DNA from: Verrucomicrobiaceae bacterium
GTDB lineage: Bacteria; Verrucomicrobiota; Verrucomicrobiia; Verrucomicrobiales; Verrucomicrobiaceae
Length of the DNA stretch: 64,000 bases
Reading direction: 5' to 3'
Assembly (NCBI GenBank): GCA_027490195.1
Contig: JAIXYN010000090.1
Coordinates: 1-64,000 of the forward strand
The notes under the pieces were generated by a model. That model was not told the origin of the DNA. It was given only the letters and a program-made list of their open reading frames with translations, and did no database searches. Made by a program: the position numbers and the translations under genes. Position 1 is the stretch's first letter. Each line of letters begins with the position of its first letter. This document shows, one piece after another, positions 1 to 9,900 of this stretch.

Positions 1-587
1 ATGACGGCGATGCCGTAGCGGCTGGCGGCATCGACGAGGTCGGTGAGGTTCTTGAGGGACTGGCGCTCGTAAGCGCTGCCGATGAACACCTGTACAGCGA
101 GCACAGCCGCATTGAGGCGGATGGCTTCTTCGATGTTGAGCGCGGTGCTTTCGTTGGAGAGTGGTTCAAAGCCGGGGCGGCCAAACTTGGCCTTCTTGCC
201 GTCGATCTCGCCTTCCCACTCTTCCATGGGGCTGATCATCGAGGTGCCGCCGGAGGCGCGCAGGGCGATGGCTTTCGTCGTGGAGGCTGGAATGACGGAG
301 CGCTGGATGCCACGGGTGAGCATGAGGCAGTCGGCATAGGGGGCGAGGGGGAGGATGGTCTGGTCCACGCGCTCCAAGCCGGTGGTCGGGCCCTGGAAGT
401 AGCCGTGGTCAAAGGCGAGCATGACGGTGCGGCCGTCCTTGGGGTTGAAGACCTTGGCGAGGCGGTTTTTGAGGCCCCAGTCGTACTGGTGGCAGCCCTT
501 GAGGAAGAAGCCGGGGGCCTCCTGGGGGACGTCGGTGAAGAATTCCTTTTCCTTCTTGTCTGCTGCGCTGGTTTGGATGTCGGCCAT
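1..587 (-). CDS. LsrF/DhnA-family class I aldolase or thiolase, 3' end outside window
   Basis: Read on the minus strand from ATG at 587, the N-terminal 195 residues follow LsrF (3-hydroxy-5-phosphonooxypentane-2,4-dione thiolase) closely. The block VMLAFDHGYFQGPTTGLER and the later LMLTRGIQRSV are close to the E. coli protein. LsrF acts at the end of autoinducer-2 phosphate breakdown, but related DeoC/FbaB-fold enzymes act in other pathways and no other lsr gene is visible, so the substrate is open. An extra stretch of about 20 residues (around MEEWEGEIDGKKAKFGRPGF) sits between the RASGG strand and the LSNES helix, where E. coli LsrF has none as I recall it. The catalytic lysine lies beyond the window. 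The gene is divergent from the aminotransferase at 703, sharing a 115-bp intergenic region. Confidence 0.8.
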   Translation of the reverse strand, partial: MADIQTSAADKKEKEFFTDVPQEAPGFFLKGCHQYDWGLKNRLAKVFNPKDGRTVMLAFDHGYFQGPTTGLERVDQTILPLAPYADCLMLTRGIQRSVIPASTTKAIALRASGGTSMISPMEEWEGEIDGKKAKFGRPGFEPLSNESTALNIEEAIRLNAAVLAVQVFIGSAYERQSLKNLTDLVDAASRYGIAV

Positions 588-702
588 GGTGATTTCTGGG
601 GTGCGGGTTAAACGGGGCGGGCAGGATGAGCGCGAATTGGTCTTGCGCAAGCACATTGCCAGCGCTTGCAAAACCCTCCCGCCTGTGGATTCTACGCGCC
701 CC

Positions 703-1590
703 ATGTCCGCAAATCTCCTCATTTACCTTGATGGCAAGCTCGTTCCTGAATCCGAGGCGAAGATCTCCGTCTTCGACCACGGCCTGCTTTACGGTGATGG
801 CGTATTTGAAGGCATCCGCATTTACAATGGCCGCGTGTTCCGCCTGACCGAGCATCTTCACCGCCTCTATGACTGTGCGAAGGCGATCTGCCTGACCATA
901 CCAATCTCCTTTGAGGAAATGGAAAAAGCCACGCTCGACACGGTGGCAGCAAACAACCTTCGCGACGGCTACATCCGCCTCGTCATCACACGCGGCGTGG
1001 GCTCGCTCGGTTTGAACCCCTATCAGTGTCCGAAGGCGAGTGTCATCGTCATCGCCAGCAGCATCACACTCTATCCGGCGGAGCGTTATGAGAAAGGCCT
1101 GGAGCTCATCACCTGCGGCACCCGCCGTCCGAACTCCGCGGCGCTCAGCCCCCAGGTCAAGAGCCTGAACTACCTCAACAACATCATGGCCAAGATCGAG
1201 TGTCTGCAGGCCGGCTGTGATGAAGGGATCATGCTCAACGATCAGGGCTTCGTCTCTGAATGCACCGGCGACAACGTCTTCATCGTGAAGAACGGCAAAG
1301 TCAGCACACCACCGATTTCCTCGGGTGCTCTGGACGGCATCACTCGCCGTGCGGTCATGGAAATCCTCGCGGAGATGGGCCAGCCCTGCATCGAGTCCGT
1401 CATGACGCGCTTTGATATTTACACCGCTGACGAATGCTTCCTCACCGGCACCGCCGCTGAAGTCATCCCTGCCGTGAAGTATGACCGCCGCGCCATCGGC
1501 GACGGCACCCCAGGTAAGCTCACGCAGGAGCTGACCAAGCGCTTCAAAGCTCTCGCCAACAGCACAGGCACCCCGGTGACCTATGCGTGA
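703..1590 (+). CDS. ilvE: Branched-chain amino acid aminotransferase (class IV PLP enzyme)
   Basis: The product is 295 residues, the usual size for IlvE. It should transfer the amino group between glutamate and the keto acids of valine, leucine and isoleucine in the cytoplasm. The fold-type IV N-terminal signature FDHGLLYGDGVFEGIR is at residues 25-40, the PLP lysine is K153 in SPQVKSLNYLNN, and the phosphate-binding GTAAEV motif is near the C-terminus. The open frame extends upstream to 421, but the ATG at 703 begins at the family's usual N-terminus (MSANLLIYLDGK) and the upstream stretch overlaps the divergent gene. A D-amino-acid aminotransferase or aminodeoxychorismate lyase is less likely, given the length and the KSLNYLNN motif. 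Confidence 0.9.
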   Translation: MSANLLIYLDGKLVPESEAKISVFDHGLLYGDGVFEGIRIYNGRVFRLTEHLHRLYDCAKAICLTIPISFEEMEKATLDTVAANNLRDGYIRLVITRGVGSLGLNPYQCPKASVIVIASSITLYPAERYEKGLELITCGTRRPNSAALSPQVKSLNYLNNIMAKIECLQAGCDEGIMLNDQGFVSECTGDNVFIVKNGKVSTPPISSGALDGITRRAVMEILAEMGQPCIESVMTRFDIYTADECFLTGTAAEVIPAVKYDRRAIGDGTPGKLTQELTKRFKALANSTGTPVTYA

Positions 1591-1651
1591 TGCGGTGCCC
1601 ACGTCAGATTCCAGTTGGAAAGTGGCGCGCTAATTGCAAGTTTCCCCAAGA

Positions 1652-2458
1652 ATGAATTCAAAAAGTCCATTCGCCCGCTGTTGCAGATGGCTGCTGATTT
1701 TGGGATGGTCTCTGAGCGGTCTCAGCTGCTCAAGCCCGAAACCAGTGGCTGAAAATCCCCTTAGCAGCCGTGCCTGGTGGAAGGGAGATGGTGTCGTGGG
1801 CAAGCCTAGGATCGTGATCAATCTCACCACGCAGCGTGTGCAGTACTACAAGGGCACGCAACTCGTCGGGGTCTCGCCGATCTCGTCCGGTCGTGAGAGC
1901 CATGGCACGGTGACCGGTTCTTACAGCATCTTGGACAAGGACATTGATCATCGTTCATCCCTCTTTGGTGCCTACGTGGACAAGGCGGGCAATGTGGTGC
2001 AGGGAGATGTGGACACCCGCACCGATCGTGCGCCACCGGGCACGACTTACATGGGTGCCAACATGCGGTACTTCATGCGCATCGTTGGCGGCATCGGCAT
2101 GCATGAAGGCTACCTGCCGGGGTATCCTGCCTCGCATGGCTGCATTCGCCTGCCCACTAAAATGGCGGCCATCTTTTTCAAAGAGACACCTCCTGGAACA
2201 CCGGTGCAAATAACGGGTGAAAGCGCTCTTGCCGCCACGGAGTCCGCGATTCCGATCGGCGCGGACAATATCATGGATGTGGCTTCGGCGGAGCCCAAGC
2301 GTGGTGCCAAAAAGTCGAAGGTAGCAGCCCCCGAGAAGAAGCCTGCGACTAAAGCCCAACCGACGGTGCGCCGTGCCATTGTGGATGTGTCCAAGCCTTC
2401 GTTTTTTAACTGGACTCGGCGGCCGCCTCGTGGGACCACGATTTTTTTGAATGAGTAG
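1652..2458 (+). CDS. L,D-transpeptidase (YkuD domain), probable lipoprotein
   Basis: The 268-residue product begins with a basic, hydrophobic export signal ending at LSGLSC (Cys26), a loose lipobox. A YkuD domain follows from about residue 50. The catalytic motif is SHGCIRLP with Cys164 as nucleophile, and the upstream GIGMHEG contributes the usual conserved His. Such enzymes make 3-3 crosslinks in peptidoglycan or attach lipoproteins to it, acting in the periplasm. The C-terminal 70 residues are Lys/Ala/Pro-rich and probably disordered. An in-frame TTG lies at 1634, but the ATG at 1652 gives a better signal peptide. Neither start has a clear ribosome binding site. Confidence 0.85.
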   Translation: MNSKSPFARCCRWLLILGWSLSGLSCSSPKPVAENPLSSRAWWKGDGVVGKPRIVINLTTQRVQYYKGTQLVGVSPISSGRESHGTVTGSYSILDKDIDHRSSLFGAYVDKAGNVVQGDVDTRTDRAPPGTTYMGANMRYFMRIVGGIGMHEGYLPGYPASHGCIRLPTKMAAIFFKETPPGTPVQITGESALAATESAIPIGADNIMDVASAEPKRGAKKSKVAAPEKKPATKAQPTVRRAIVDVSKPSFFNWTRRPPRGTTIFLNE

Positions 2459-2633
2459 CGACCTTTGGGGGTGCTCTGCGAATGCGTCAGTCTTCCGTCG
2501 GATAGGGATGGCCCTGATCCTTGACGCAGCCGTGCCGTTCAGCGTTTCCGCACATTTTCAATCACACGCCCCAAACCTGGGGAGTCAGGATCATCACCTC
2601 TATGGGTAGACCTGTTCTGATCAGATCATGGCA

Positions 2634-3950
2634 TTACTTCACCATGATCCAACCCACGAAAATGAGGATCGGGAGGAGGATGGGAATCGAAAAGCGGAGC
2701 ATGTAGTCCACGAAGGAGGGGGCGTTTACTTTAGCCTTGTCCGCGATGGACTTGACCATGAAATTGGGCCCGTTGCCGATGTAGCTGCCAGCTCCAAAGA
2801 ACACCGCTCCGAGTGAAATGGCGATGAGGTGCGGCGCGTGCTCGGCCGCAAATTTCATCACGTCGGCAGGGGAATCGACTGACAGATGCTGCTGGCCCAT
2901 CGAAGCGGCTAGGAAGGAGAGGTAGGTAGGCGCGTTGTCCAGGAAGGCGGAAAGTGCTCCTGTGGTGAAGTAGTACTGCATCGGCGAGCTGATGTCCAAG
3001 CCCTGCCCGCTTTGCAGGATCTGCAGCGCGGGGATCATGGTGAGGAAGATGCCGACGAAGAGATAGCCGACCTCCTTGACCGGGCCAAAGTTGAAGTCGT
3101 TCGACTCATGCACTGCCGGCTTGGTGGTGTAGTAGGAGGCCACTGCGGCGGCAAACATTACCAAGGCGGGAATGGATAAGACACCGAGGAGGGTGGTCTC
3201 CTGCACACTCTTCGGCAGGAATACCGCGCCAAGCACCACCCCGAGCCACAGGATGTTGATCAGACCGCTGAAGTGCCAGTGCTCATTGGCGGTTTCCTTG
3301 TCACGAATGTTCTTGGGAATGCGGGAGAAGTTGCGCGTGTCAAAGATGAAAAAGACGATGAGGAGGAGCGTGACCGCCAGCGCCCAGGCCTGCCAGCAGT
3401 GCTGCAGCACCCAGAAGAAGGATACACCACGCAGGAAGCCAAGAAAAAGCGGCGGATCGCCGATCGGGGTGAGGCAGCCGCCCACGTTGCTGATGATGAA
3501 AATGAAAAAGACGATGTGGAAGTGCGTGATGCGGAACTTGTTCATCTTGATCCAGGGCCGGATCAGCAGCATCGAGGCTCCAGTGGTGCCGATGAAATTG
3601 GCCAGCACCGCACCGATGAAAAGGTACAGGGTGTTGACGAACGGAGTGGCCTCACCTTTGACCCGGATGCTGATTCCCCCAGAGATGACAAAGAGAGAAC
3701 CCACCAGCGCCATGAAGCTGACATACTCGTGCGCCGCATGGTGCAGCGGGTGCCAGTCCTTTTGAACAAAGGCGTAATACGCCGTGGTGACCAGCCCCAG
3801 CCCCACGGCGACCTTCGGATAATGATGTTCCCAGAAGTGCGCAGCAAACAGCGGCAGCAGCGCGATGCAAAGCAGCAGAATGGCAAATGGCGCCAGCATG
3901 CCCAAGGGCGGCAGTGCGGCATGTTCTGTGGCGATGGCTAGGAGGGGCAT
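2634..3950 (-). CDS. NhaD-type sodium/proton antiporter (ion transporter superfamily)
   Basis: The 438-residue, highly hydrophobic protein has about 11-13 predicted membrane segments. The signature runs of NhaD/ArsB-like carriers are present: IGTTGASMLLIRP and SNVGGCLTPIGDPPLFLGF, with a later FLDNAPTYLSFL. These resemble the discontinuous helices that bind ions in this superfamily. The expected role is Na+ (or Li+) export in exchange for protons at the inner membrane. It is convergent with the L,D-transpeptidase, with a 175-bp gap. A dicarboxylate or citrate carrier of the same superfamily cannot be fully excluded. Confidence 0.8.
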   Translation of the reverse strand: MPLLAIATEHAALPPLGMLAPFAILLLCIALLPLFAAHFWEHHYPKVAVGLGLVTTAYYAFVQKDWHPLHHAAHEYVSFMALVGSLFVISGGISIRVKGEATPFVNTLYLFIGAVLANFIGTTGASMLLIRPWIKMNKFRITHFHIVFFIFIISNVGGCLTPIGDPPLFLGFLRGVSFFWVLQHCWQAWALAVTLLLIVFFIFDTRNFSRIPKNIRDKETANEHWHFSGLINILWLGVVLGAVFLPKSVQETTLLGVLSIPALVMFAAAVASYYTTKPAVHESNDFNFGPVKEVGYLFVGIFLTMIPALQILQSGQGLDISSPMQYYFTTGALSAFLDNAPTYLSFLAASMGQQHLSVDSPADVMKFAAEHAPHLIAISLGAVFFGAGSYIGNGPNFMVKSIADKAKVNAPSFVDYMLRFSIPILLPILIFVGWIMVK

Positions 3951-4045
3951 GCAGCGAGGAATGGCTATGGGTCTGGACAGGTGTATAGGCGCAATCGGAG
4001 TGCCGAAAGCTCTGAAATCCTCAGGTAGGAGACCGAAGAGCCGAC

Positions 4046-4525
4046 TTATTCTGGACGACGTTCCAAAATCCCTTTGGCCTTCTCCAATTCACCGATCGCC
4101 CAGTCGCTCACACCGGGTTCCTCGGTGTCGGCTGATCCGGTGATGTGCATGCGGCGGATATAATACTTGTCCATGAAACCCACGATCTTCTCAGAAACTC
4201 CGAGAATGCCGCGGTGGACGTGCAGGACGGGCTTTTTCTGCTTCTTGGCTGAACTGATGGCTTTCTGGGCCGTGCCTGCTGCCTTGGTGGCCAGGGTGAA
4301 GACGAGGGTAGCCTCGGCATCACGCACATTGGAGATGACGGCCTCCAGCACGTTGTCTGTCTCGCCTTGCTTGAGCTTGTAGCGCGGGTCCAGCGGTTCT
4401 TCAGATCCGAGGATACCTTTGGGGCACCAGCCGCCGTGCGGGCATTCGTATTTCAACGCCCAGTCCAGAGCGGCGCGTTCGACGCCCATCTGGGCGCCGG
4501 TGATGATGACAAGTTTGAAAGCCAT
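4046..4525 (-). CDS. SLOG/YpsA-like putative molybdenum-carrier family protein
   Basis: The 159-residue protein has a Rossmann-like start LVIITGAQMGVERAALDWAL and the hallmark GGWCPKG motif seen in the family annotated as putative molybdenum carrier and now grouped with nucleotide-binding SLOG proteins. The usual family N-terminus reads SGGQTGVDRAALD, so Gly to Ala, Thr to Met and Asp to Glu changes are visible in the phosphate-binding loop. Downstream, LVFTLATKAAGTAQKAI and KPVLHV match the remaining Rossmann strands. The frame extends to 4567, but the ATG at 4525 starts at the first beta-strand. The role is not established; nucleotide-derivative binding is more likely than true molybdenum transport. 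Confidence 0.7.
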   Translation of the reverse strand: MAFKLVIITGAQMGVERAALDWALKYECPHGGWCPKGILGSEEPLDPRYKLKQGETDNVLEAVISNVRDAEATLVFTLATKAAGTAQKAISSAKKQKKPVLHVHRGILGVSEKIVGFMDKYYIRRMHITGSADTEEPGVSDWAIGELEKAKGILERRPE

Positions 4526-4576
4526 GGAATGGTCAGAAGAAATCAGGACAGCGCCCACGGCAAGCACGATCTCGCT

Positions 4577-5608
4577 TTATTCCAAGTGGCGCCCCAGCAT
4601 GAGGTCGAGGTTGCGTTCGACGATTGAGCCCATGGATTTGCAGGTGTCAAAGAGATGGGTGCTGTGGTACTGACCGAGTTCAGTGCGAAGTTGGACGACT
4701 TTTTCGAAGGGCTCGACCGCGTTGTTTTTCATGCATCGGAGCAGTGCTGCGATGCGCTGATGCTCGGAGAGGTATCGGCGGGAGATGAGGCTACGCTCCT
4801 CCTCCTGGTACTGCTTCATGGTGGGGGTGTTCAGGCACGATGAGCAGAGCTGGACGACGGGATTGTTCTCCTTGAAAAACTGCGGGAGGTAAAGGCTTTT
4901 GCGGCCTTCATAGCTCTGCTGGTCAAAGTCGATGGCGCGTACTCGGTACTGCACTTCCTCAAAATCGGGCGTCATGTCCACGACGTAGTTGTAGCTGCGC
5001 ATGTCGCCGAGGAGGCGGATGAAGCAGCGTTCGCTGAACTTCACGAACTCCTTCGCGAGGCGGACGCCGTTGAAGTCGGGGCGTTGGAGATAGTCGCGTA
5101 TGAAGGCGTCTCCCGGCACGCCAGCAATGTGCTCCTCCACCAGTGTGCCTCCCCGGTGCATCAGGTAGTTGATGCGGTTGGGGGAGAGCAGGTGCTCCAG
5201 TTCCAGGCCATAAACACGGGAAGCGTCCGCCGTCTTGACGTAAAAATGGTCGTAGTTGTCATTGTACTGATTCACCACGCGGACGCGGAAGGGACGGGAG
5301 TTGCCAAATTCGCAGTAGTCCACTCGCTCGACGAAGAGATGAGGCACCGCGTGGAAGTCACCCGTGCGGAGCTGGGAATAGATGCTGGTGAGCTTGGGGT
5401 AGAGCTCCTGCTGCAGCTCGCGCGGATAGAGAACGCTGCTCCAGTAGGTGGCGTTGCCCTCCTTGTCGAAAAGCGGGTAGCTTTCGGAGAAGTTACGCAG
5501 TTCATCATACTGCGTGGGCAGCGAGTAGCAGCGCCCGAATTGGTCGAGGTACTCGATTAGCTCATCAGTGACCGGAATGAAGTTTTTGCGCTTGGTGATC
5601 TCGTTCAT
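4577..5608 (-). CDS. Conserved-looking protein of unknown function, possibly kinase-like fold
   Basis: A 343-residue soluble protein without signal peptide or membrane segment. I do not recognise the family. A central stretch, ERCFIRLLGDMRSYNYVVD followed by RVRAIDFDQQSYEG, recalls the catalytic and metal-binding loops (xNxxxD then hhDFDxxxxG) of small-molecule kinases such as HipA-, APH- or lipopolysaccharide-kinase-like enzymes; this is inference from the pattern only. ATG 5608 is preferred over an upstream in-frame TTG at 5638. It ends 51 bp upstream of the start of the SLOG-like gene on the same strand, so the two may be co-transcribed. Confidence 0.6.
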   Translation of the reverse strand: MNEITKRKNFIPVTDELIEYLDQFGRCYSLPTQYDELRNFSESYPLFDKEGNATYWSSVLYPRELQQELYPKLTSIYSQLRTGDFHAVPHLFVERVDYCEFGNSRPFRVRVVNQYNDNYDHFYVKTADASRVYGLELEHLLSPNRINYLMHRGGTLVEEHIAGVPGDAFIRDYLQRPDFNGVRLAKEFVKFSERCFIRLLGDMRSYNYVVDMTPDFEEVQYRVRAIDFDQQSYEGRKSLYLPQFFKENNPVVQLCSSCLNTPTMKQYQEEERSLISRRYLSEHQRIAALLRCMKNNAVEPFEKVVQLRTELGQYHSTHLFDTCKSMGSIVERNLDLMLGRHLE

Positions 5609-5709
5609 GCCAGCGCTGTGTCGCACTTCGCGTTCCAAGTATCAAGAAGGGAAGAAGCGTGGGGCAGGAGCGATTGGAAGCTTTGCAGCTTGCTTAACCA
5701 TGGCATTTT

Positions 5710-6918
5710 GTGGAACGTGTCATCATCTGTGTGAAGCTTCTGCATCATCAATTACTGCGCGAGTTGTCGAAACTGCGTTCATGGCGGAGTTTTGGCTGGC
5801 TCGCGCTGGATTATGCCTGTGTGCTGCTGGTAGCTGGCTGTGCGGTCGGGTTTCACCTGATTCGTCAGGAGCAGGGAATTCACTGGGCCTGGGAAGTTCC
5901 GGTGGTGGTGTTGGCGGTATTTCACCTCGGCATCCTTCAGCATCGAATCGCTCTCGTGGGGCATGAGGCCTCCCACGGCCTGCTGCTTCCCAGCCGGTGC
6001 TGGAATGACTGCGTGGCAAACCTGCTGACGTTTTATCCGTTGTTCTCCGACATTCGGCTCTACCGCAAACGGCATTTGGGGCATCACCTGCATCCGAATG
6101 ATCATGAGCATGATCCAAATTTGTTCGGCGGCAAGTCGGAGCGCATCTGGGCGAAGTTTCCCATGGGGAAGCAAAAGTTTGCACGCTGCTTCTACCTCAT
6201 GTTTTTCTGGCCGCCGTTTGTGCTGAGAAACCTGCTGGACCTGTTTCTGTCCCTGACGGTGGGCACGCGTGGTGCGGCGTGCAGCGCGGATTCCGGGAAG
6301 AGCAGGGTGCCACTGCTGGGGCGGGTCTGGTTCATCCTCTCCTCCTGGCTGCTGGTGGCCTGCGTGTGGTCGGGCGTGCGGAGTTGGCCCGCGCTTATCC
6401 TTTTAACTGCGGTGGCGCTGCTGGTGTGGGTATGGCTGCCAGCGCAGGCTTTCTGCGATGTTGCTGGTAAGTCCCCCGGCGCGCTGAAGCTTGCGGCGTT
6501 GCAAAAGCTCAGCTTCAACGCGCTGCTGCTCTTGCTGCTAGGAGGCCTTAGTCAGGAGTTCGGTGGTGGGGTGATCGTGGGTTTTGTGGTGCTCTGGCTC
6601 TGCCCGCTGATCTATGTGTTTCCTTATTTGATGCTGCTGCGGGAGATCTATCAGCATGCCAATGCCGGGAAGGACGATTTGAACAACTCGCGTATCATGC
6701 ATGTGGACATCTACACACGTTGGGCGCTGCTGGGCTATGGCAATGACTACCATCTGGTGCACCACTTGTATCCGAACATTCCACATGACCGCTTGGCAGA
6801 GGTGCATGACGCACTGATGCAGGAGTCCGGCGAGTATGCTGCCCAAGTGGGGGAAAGTTACGGTGTGGTGTGCGCTCCAAGGGGGCGACGCAGCATTTTG
6901 GACATGCTGGCTCAGTGA
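5710..6918 (+). CDS. Membrane fatty acid desaturase
   Basis: The 402-residue membrane protein carries the three histidine boxes of acyl-lipid desaturases: GHEASHG, RKRHLGHHLHP and DYHLVHHLYP, which bind the di-iron centre, separated by hydrophobic segments. It should introduce a double bond, or hydroxylate, an acyl chain at the inner membrane. No ATG fits; the start is GTG at 5710 or GTG at 5731. It converges on the giant polyketide synthase with a gap of only 21 bp, which makes a joint role in an unusual lipid possible but unproven. A carotenoid-type or sphingolipid-type desaturase/hydroxylase is an alternative within the same superfamily. Confidence 0.8.
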   Translation: MERVIICVKLLHHQLLRELSKLRSWRSFGWLALDYACVLLVAGCAVGFHLIRQEQGIHWAWEVPVVVLAVFHLGILQHRIALVGHEASHGLLLPSRCWNDCVANLLTFYPLFSDIRLYRKRHLGHHLHPNDHEHDPNLFGGKSERIWAKFPMGKQKFARCFYLMFFWPPFVLRNLLDLFLSLTVGTRGAACSADSGKSRVPLLGRVWFILSSWLLVACVWSGVRSWPALILLTAVALLVWVWLPAQAFCDVAGKSPGALKLAALQKLSFNALLLLLLGGLSQEFGGGVIVGFVVLWLCPLIYVFPYLMLLREIYQHANAGKDDLNNSRIMHVDIYTRWALLGYGNDYHLVHHLYPNIPHDRLAEVHDALMQESGEYAAQVGESYGVVCAPRGRRSILDMLAQ

Positions 6919-6939
6919 TCATGTGACCAGAGGCGCGCG

Positions 6940-9900
6940 TTAGGTCACGGCGGGTGGCAGGAAGCCGATGCTTGAGAGGTGCTCGAGGTAGAGGTGCATG
7001 CGGGCCTGATCGATCTGCGGGCAGGTGATGCCAGTCCCCTGAAGATCCTGAAGCGCGTTTTGGCAAAATTCCGCCGACTGCTCCTGCACAAGGTTTGTGA
7101 GCACCTGGCGTGGAATGAAAATCTGGTAAACGGCCACTGGGTTGTGCTGCACATTGAGGCCACCACCCGACAACGCCACCTCCCATTGATCTTCCTCCAC
7201 TTCACGAATGGAGTAGCCGCTGGCGCGCGCGAAGTCCAGCAGCTCGCGGAATCCGGGAGCTGTTGGATTGATGAGGTGGTAAGTGCGTCCGGTACCGGTG
7301 AGACTGAGTGAGAGACGCACCATGGCTGCGGCCACGAAATCGACAGGCGTCAGGAGGCTGCTGTAGGTCGAGTCCGGTCCCACCCCGGCGGCGATGCAGG
7401 TTTTGAGGAAAAGCCAGATGATGTTGTCTGTGGGGCAGATTCCGGTCTGGTCATCACCCACGAGGAGGCCTGGGCGGTACACGTGCACGGGCAGCCCGTG
7501 TGCGCGGGCTTGCACAAACAACTGCTCCGAGACCCAGCGGCTCTGGCTGTAGCCCACGAGGAGTTTGTCATGGAGAGGGAGCTGGGAGTCTTCGCGCAGT
7601 GGCCGTTCTTCGGTCGCATCGCCGGCGGCGAGGACGCTGGCGCTGGAAAGGTAATGCACGGGCTTTAGCCTGCTCTGGGCGGCCAGACGGATGATCTCCA
7701 ACGAGCCGTTCACATTGATACTCCTGAGCTGCGCATAGGCGGCGATGTGGTTGATGTGCGACGCTGTATGGTGGATGGCGTCCAGAGTGTTGGCGAGCTG
7801 ATCAAAGGCGGCTTTCTCAAGACCGAGCAAGGGCACCCCGAGATCTCCCAAGACCGGGACGATGCGAGTGCGGAAGGACTCCTCCCAGCAGCCGTGTTGC
7901 GCTAGGTGCACCTCAATCTTCTGCGCGGCGTCTGCTGCATCTGCGGCGCTGAGCAGGCAGTGGATCGTGGCTTGGGTCTGCTGCAGCAGATCACGCAGCA
8001 GGTAAGCACCGAGGAACTCCAAGGCTCCGGTGAAGAAGATGTGCTGCGGTTGCTGGATCTGTGCTGTCGAGACCTTGCCCTTGGCGAAAGGAATGTCCCA
8101 GCGGGCAAGATCGGCATCCTGCACCAGGTCGCTTTCAGCTGAGGTCAATGCCTCAGATTCTTGAGCGTTGGCGACCGATTCAGCTTTGCCGCCGGTCATC
8201 ATGCTCAGCAGGATCTCGGCGAGTTTTTGCACCGTTGGAGCCCCCCCCATGAGCTGCCCTGTGGGAATGGCGATGCCAGTCTGGCCTTCGATCTGGTGGA
8301 TGAGCTCCACCGCCATGAGCGAGTCGATGCCGATCTCATTAAGTGGACGTTTGGAATCAATCTTGGAAGGAGAAGTGCGAAGGATCTTGGCCACCTGCTC
8401 GCGCAGGAAGGTGTCAAGAATGCCGATCTGGTCCGCAGGCGCAGCGCCGAGCACGGCATCGCGCAGCCAGTTGGCTCCATCGGACTGATGCTGCCTGAGT
8501 GCATCTTCCGTGGTCAGCAAAGCATAGCGAGGAGTTTCGATGATAGCAGGGGTAACGGCGGCCCACTTGGACCAGTCAATGCGCGAAACCATCATCTGGC
8601 TGATGGCCGGTTGCTGCATGAGACGGCCCAGAATGGGCAGTGTCTCAGCAGGCGTCAGACCCGACCAGCCGATGCGGGCAAAGTGCTCCTCCAGCTTCTT
8701 GTGGCGCGCCACGTATCCGACGCCGGCCATGACACCCCAGTTGATGGTCAGCGCTGGAAGTCCCTGCATGCGACGATGGTTTGCTAGGGCATCAAGGAAG
8801 CCGTTCGCCGCAGCATAGTTCGCCTGGCCGGGACTGCCAATAATGGAGGCCACTGAGGAGAACATGACGAAGTGATCGAGCGCGAGCCCCTGCGTCTGCA
8901 AATGCAGATTCCACGCGCCGTTGATCTTGGGCGTGGTGACCTTTTGAAAACGCTCTGCATTGAGCTGGGAGATCAGGCCGTCATCCAGAACCATCGCGAC
9001 GTGAAAGACACCCCGCAGCGGCGGATGCGACTTCTTAATCTCTTCCAGCAGCGAGGCTACGCTTGCTGGATTACTGACATCCGACTGGATCACGGTGACC
9101 TTAGCACCTGCGGACTGCATGGCGGCCACGCCGGCACGGGCTTCATCGGTGGCGGCTCCACTGCGGCTGGAGAGCACGAGATGGCGCGCGCCTTTTTCCA
9201 CGAGCCACTGCGACATAGCCAGGCCGAAGCCTCCAAGTCCGCCCGCCACGAGATAAGTGGCCTCTGGATTGAGTTTGAGAGCGGCATCCGGCGCATCGGC
9301 GCTGAGCGAGGCTTTGGCATCGGCCATGGTGAGCACCACTTTGCCGATCTGCCGTGCCTGCGTGATATAGCGGAAGGCATGCGCTGCATCCGCGATTGGA
9401 AAGGTGCGATAAGGCAGCGCAGGAAGCTTGCGCGAGGTGAATAGCTTTTTAAGGCTGCCCATGAGGGGCTTCGAATTGCGCGGGTTGAGCGCATGCCCGA
9501 GGTCGATGGCGTGATAAGAAAGGTTATGGCGGAACGGAAAGAGCCCCACCTTGGTGTTGCTGTAGATGTCGCGCTTGCCGATTTCAAGGAAACGGCCGTA
9601 TTGGCGCAGCAGCGAGAGGCTCTGATGAATGGCGTCGCCCGCGAGTGAATTGAGCACGAGATCGACACCCTCATCATTCGTGATGCGCATGACCTCACCG
9701 GCAAAGGCGAGCGTGCGTGAATCCAGCACATGCTCAACACCGATTTTCTTCAAGAACGCACGCTTCTCCGCACTGCCAGCCGTGGCAAAAATCTCCGCGC
9801 CCGTTGCCTTTGCAATGCGTACCGCAGCCTGACCAACACCACCCGTTGCGGCATGAATGAGTACTCGTTCGCCCTTGCACATGCGGCCTTGATGCGAGAG

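Noticed and set aside
409-1602. Long minus-strand frame opposite the aminotransferase
   Set aside because: Arg/Ala/His-rich with no domain; the plus-strand frame matches IlvE throughout. Shadow of GC-rich coding DNA.
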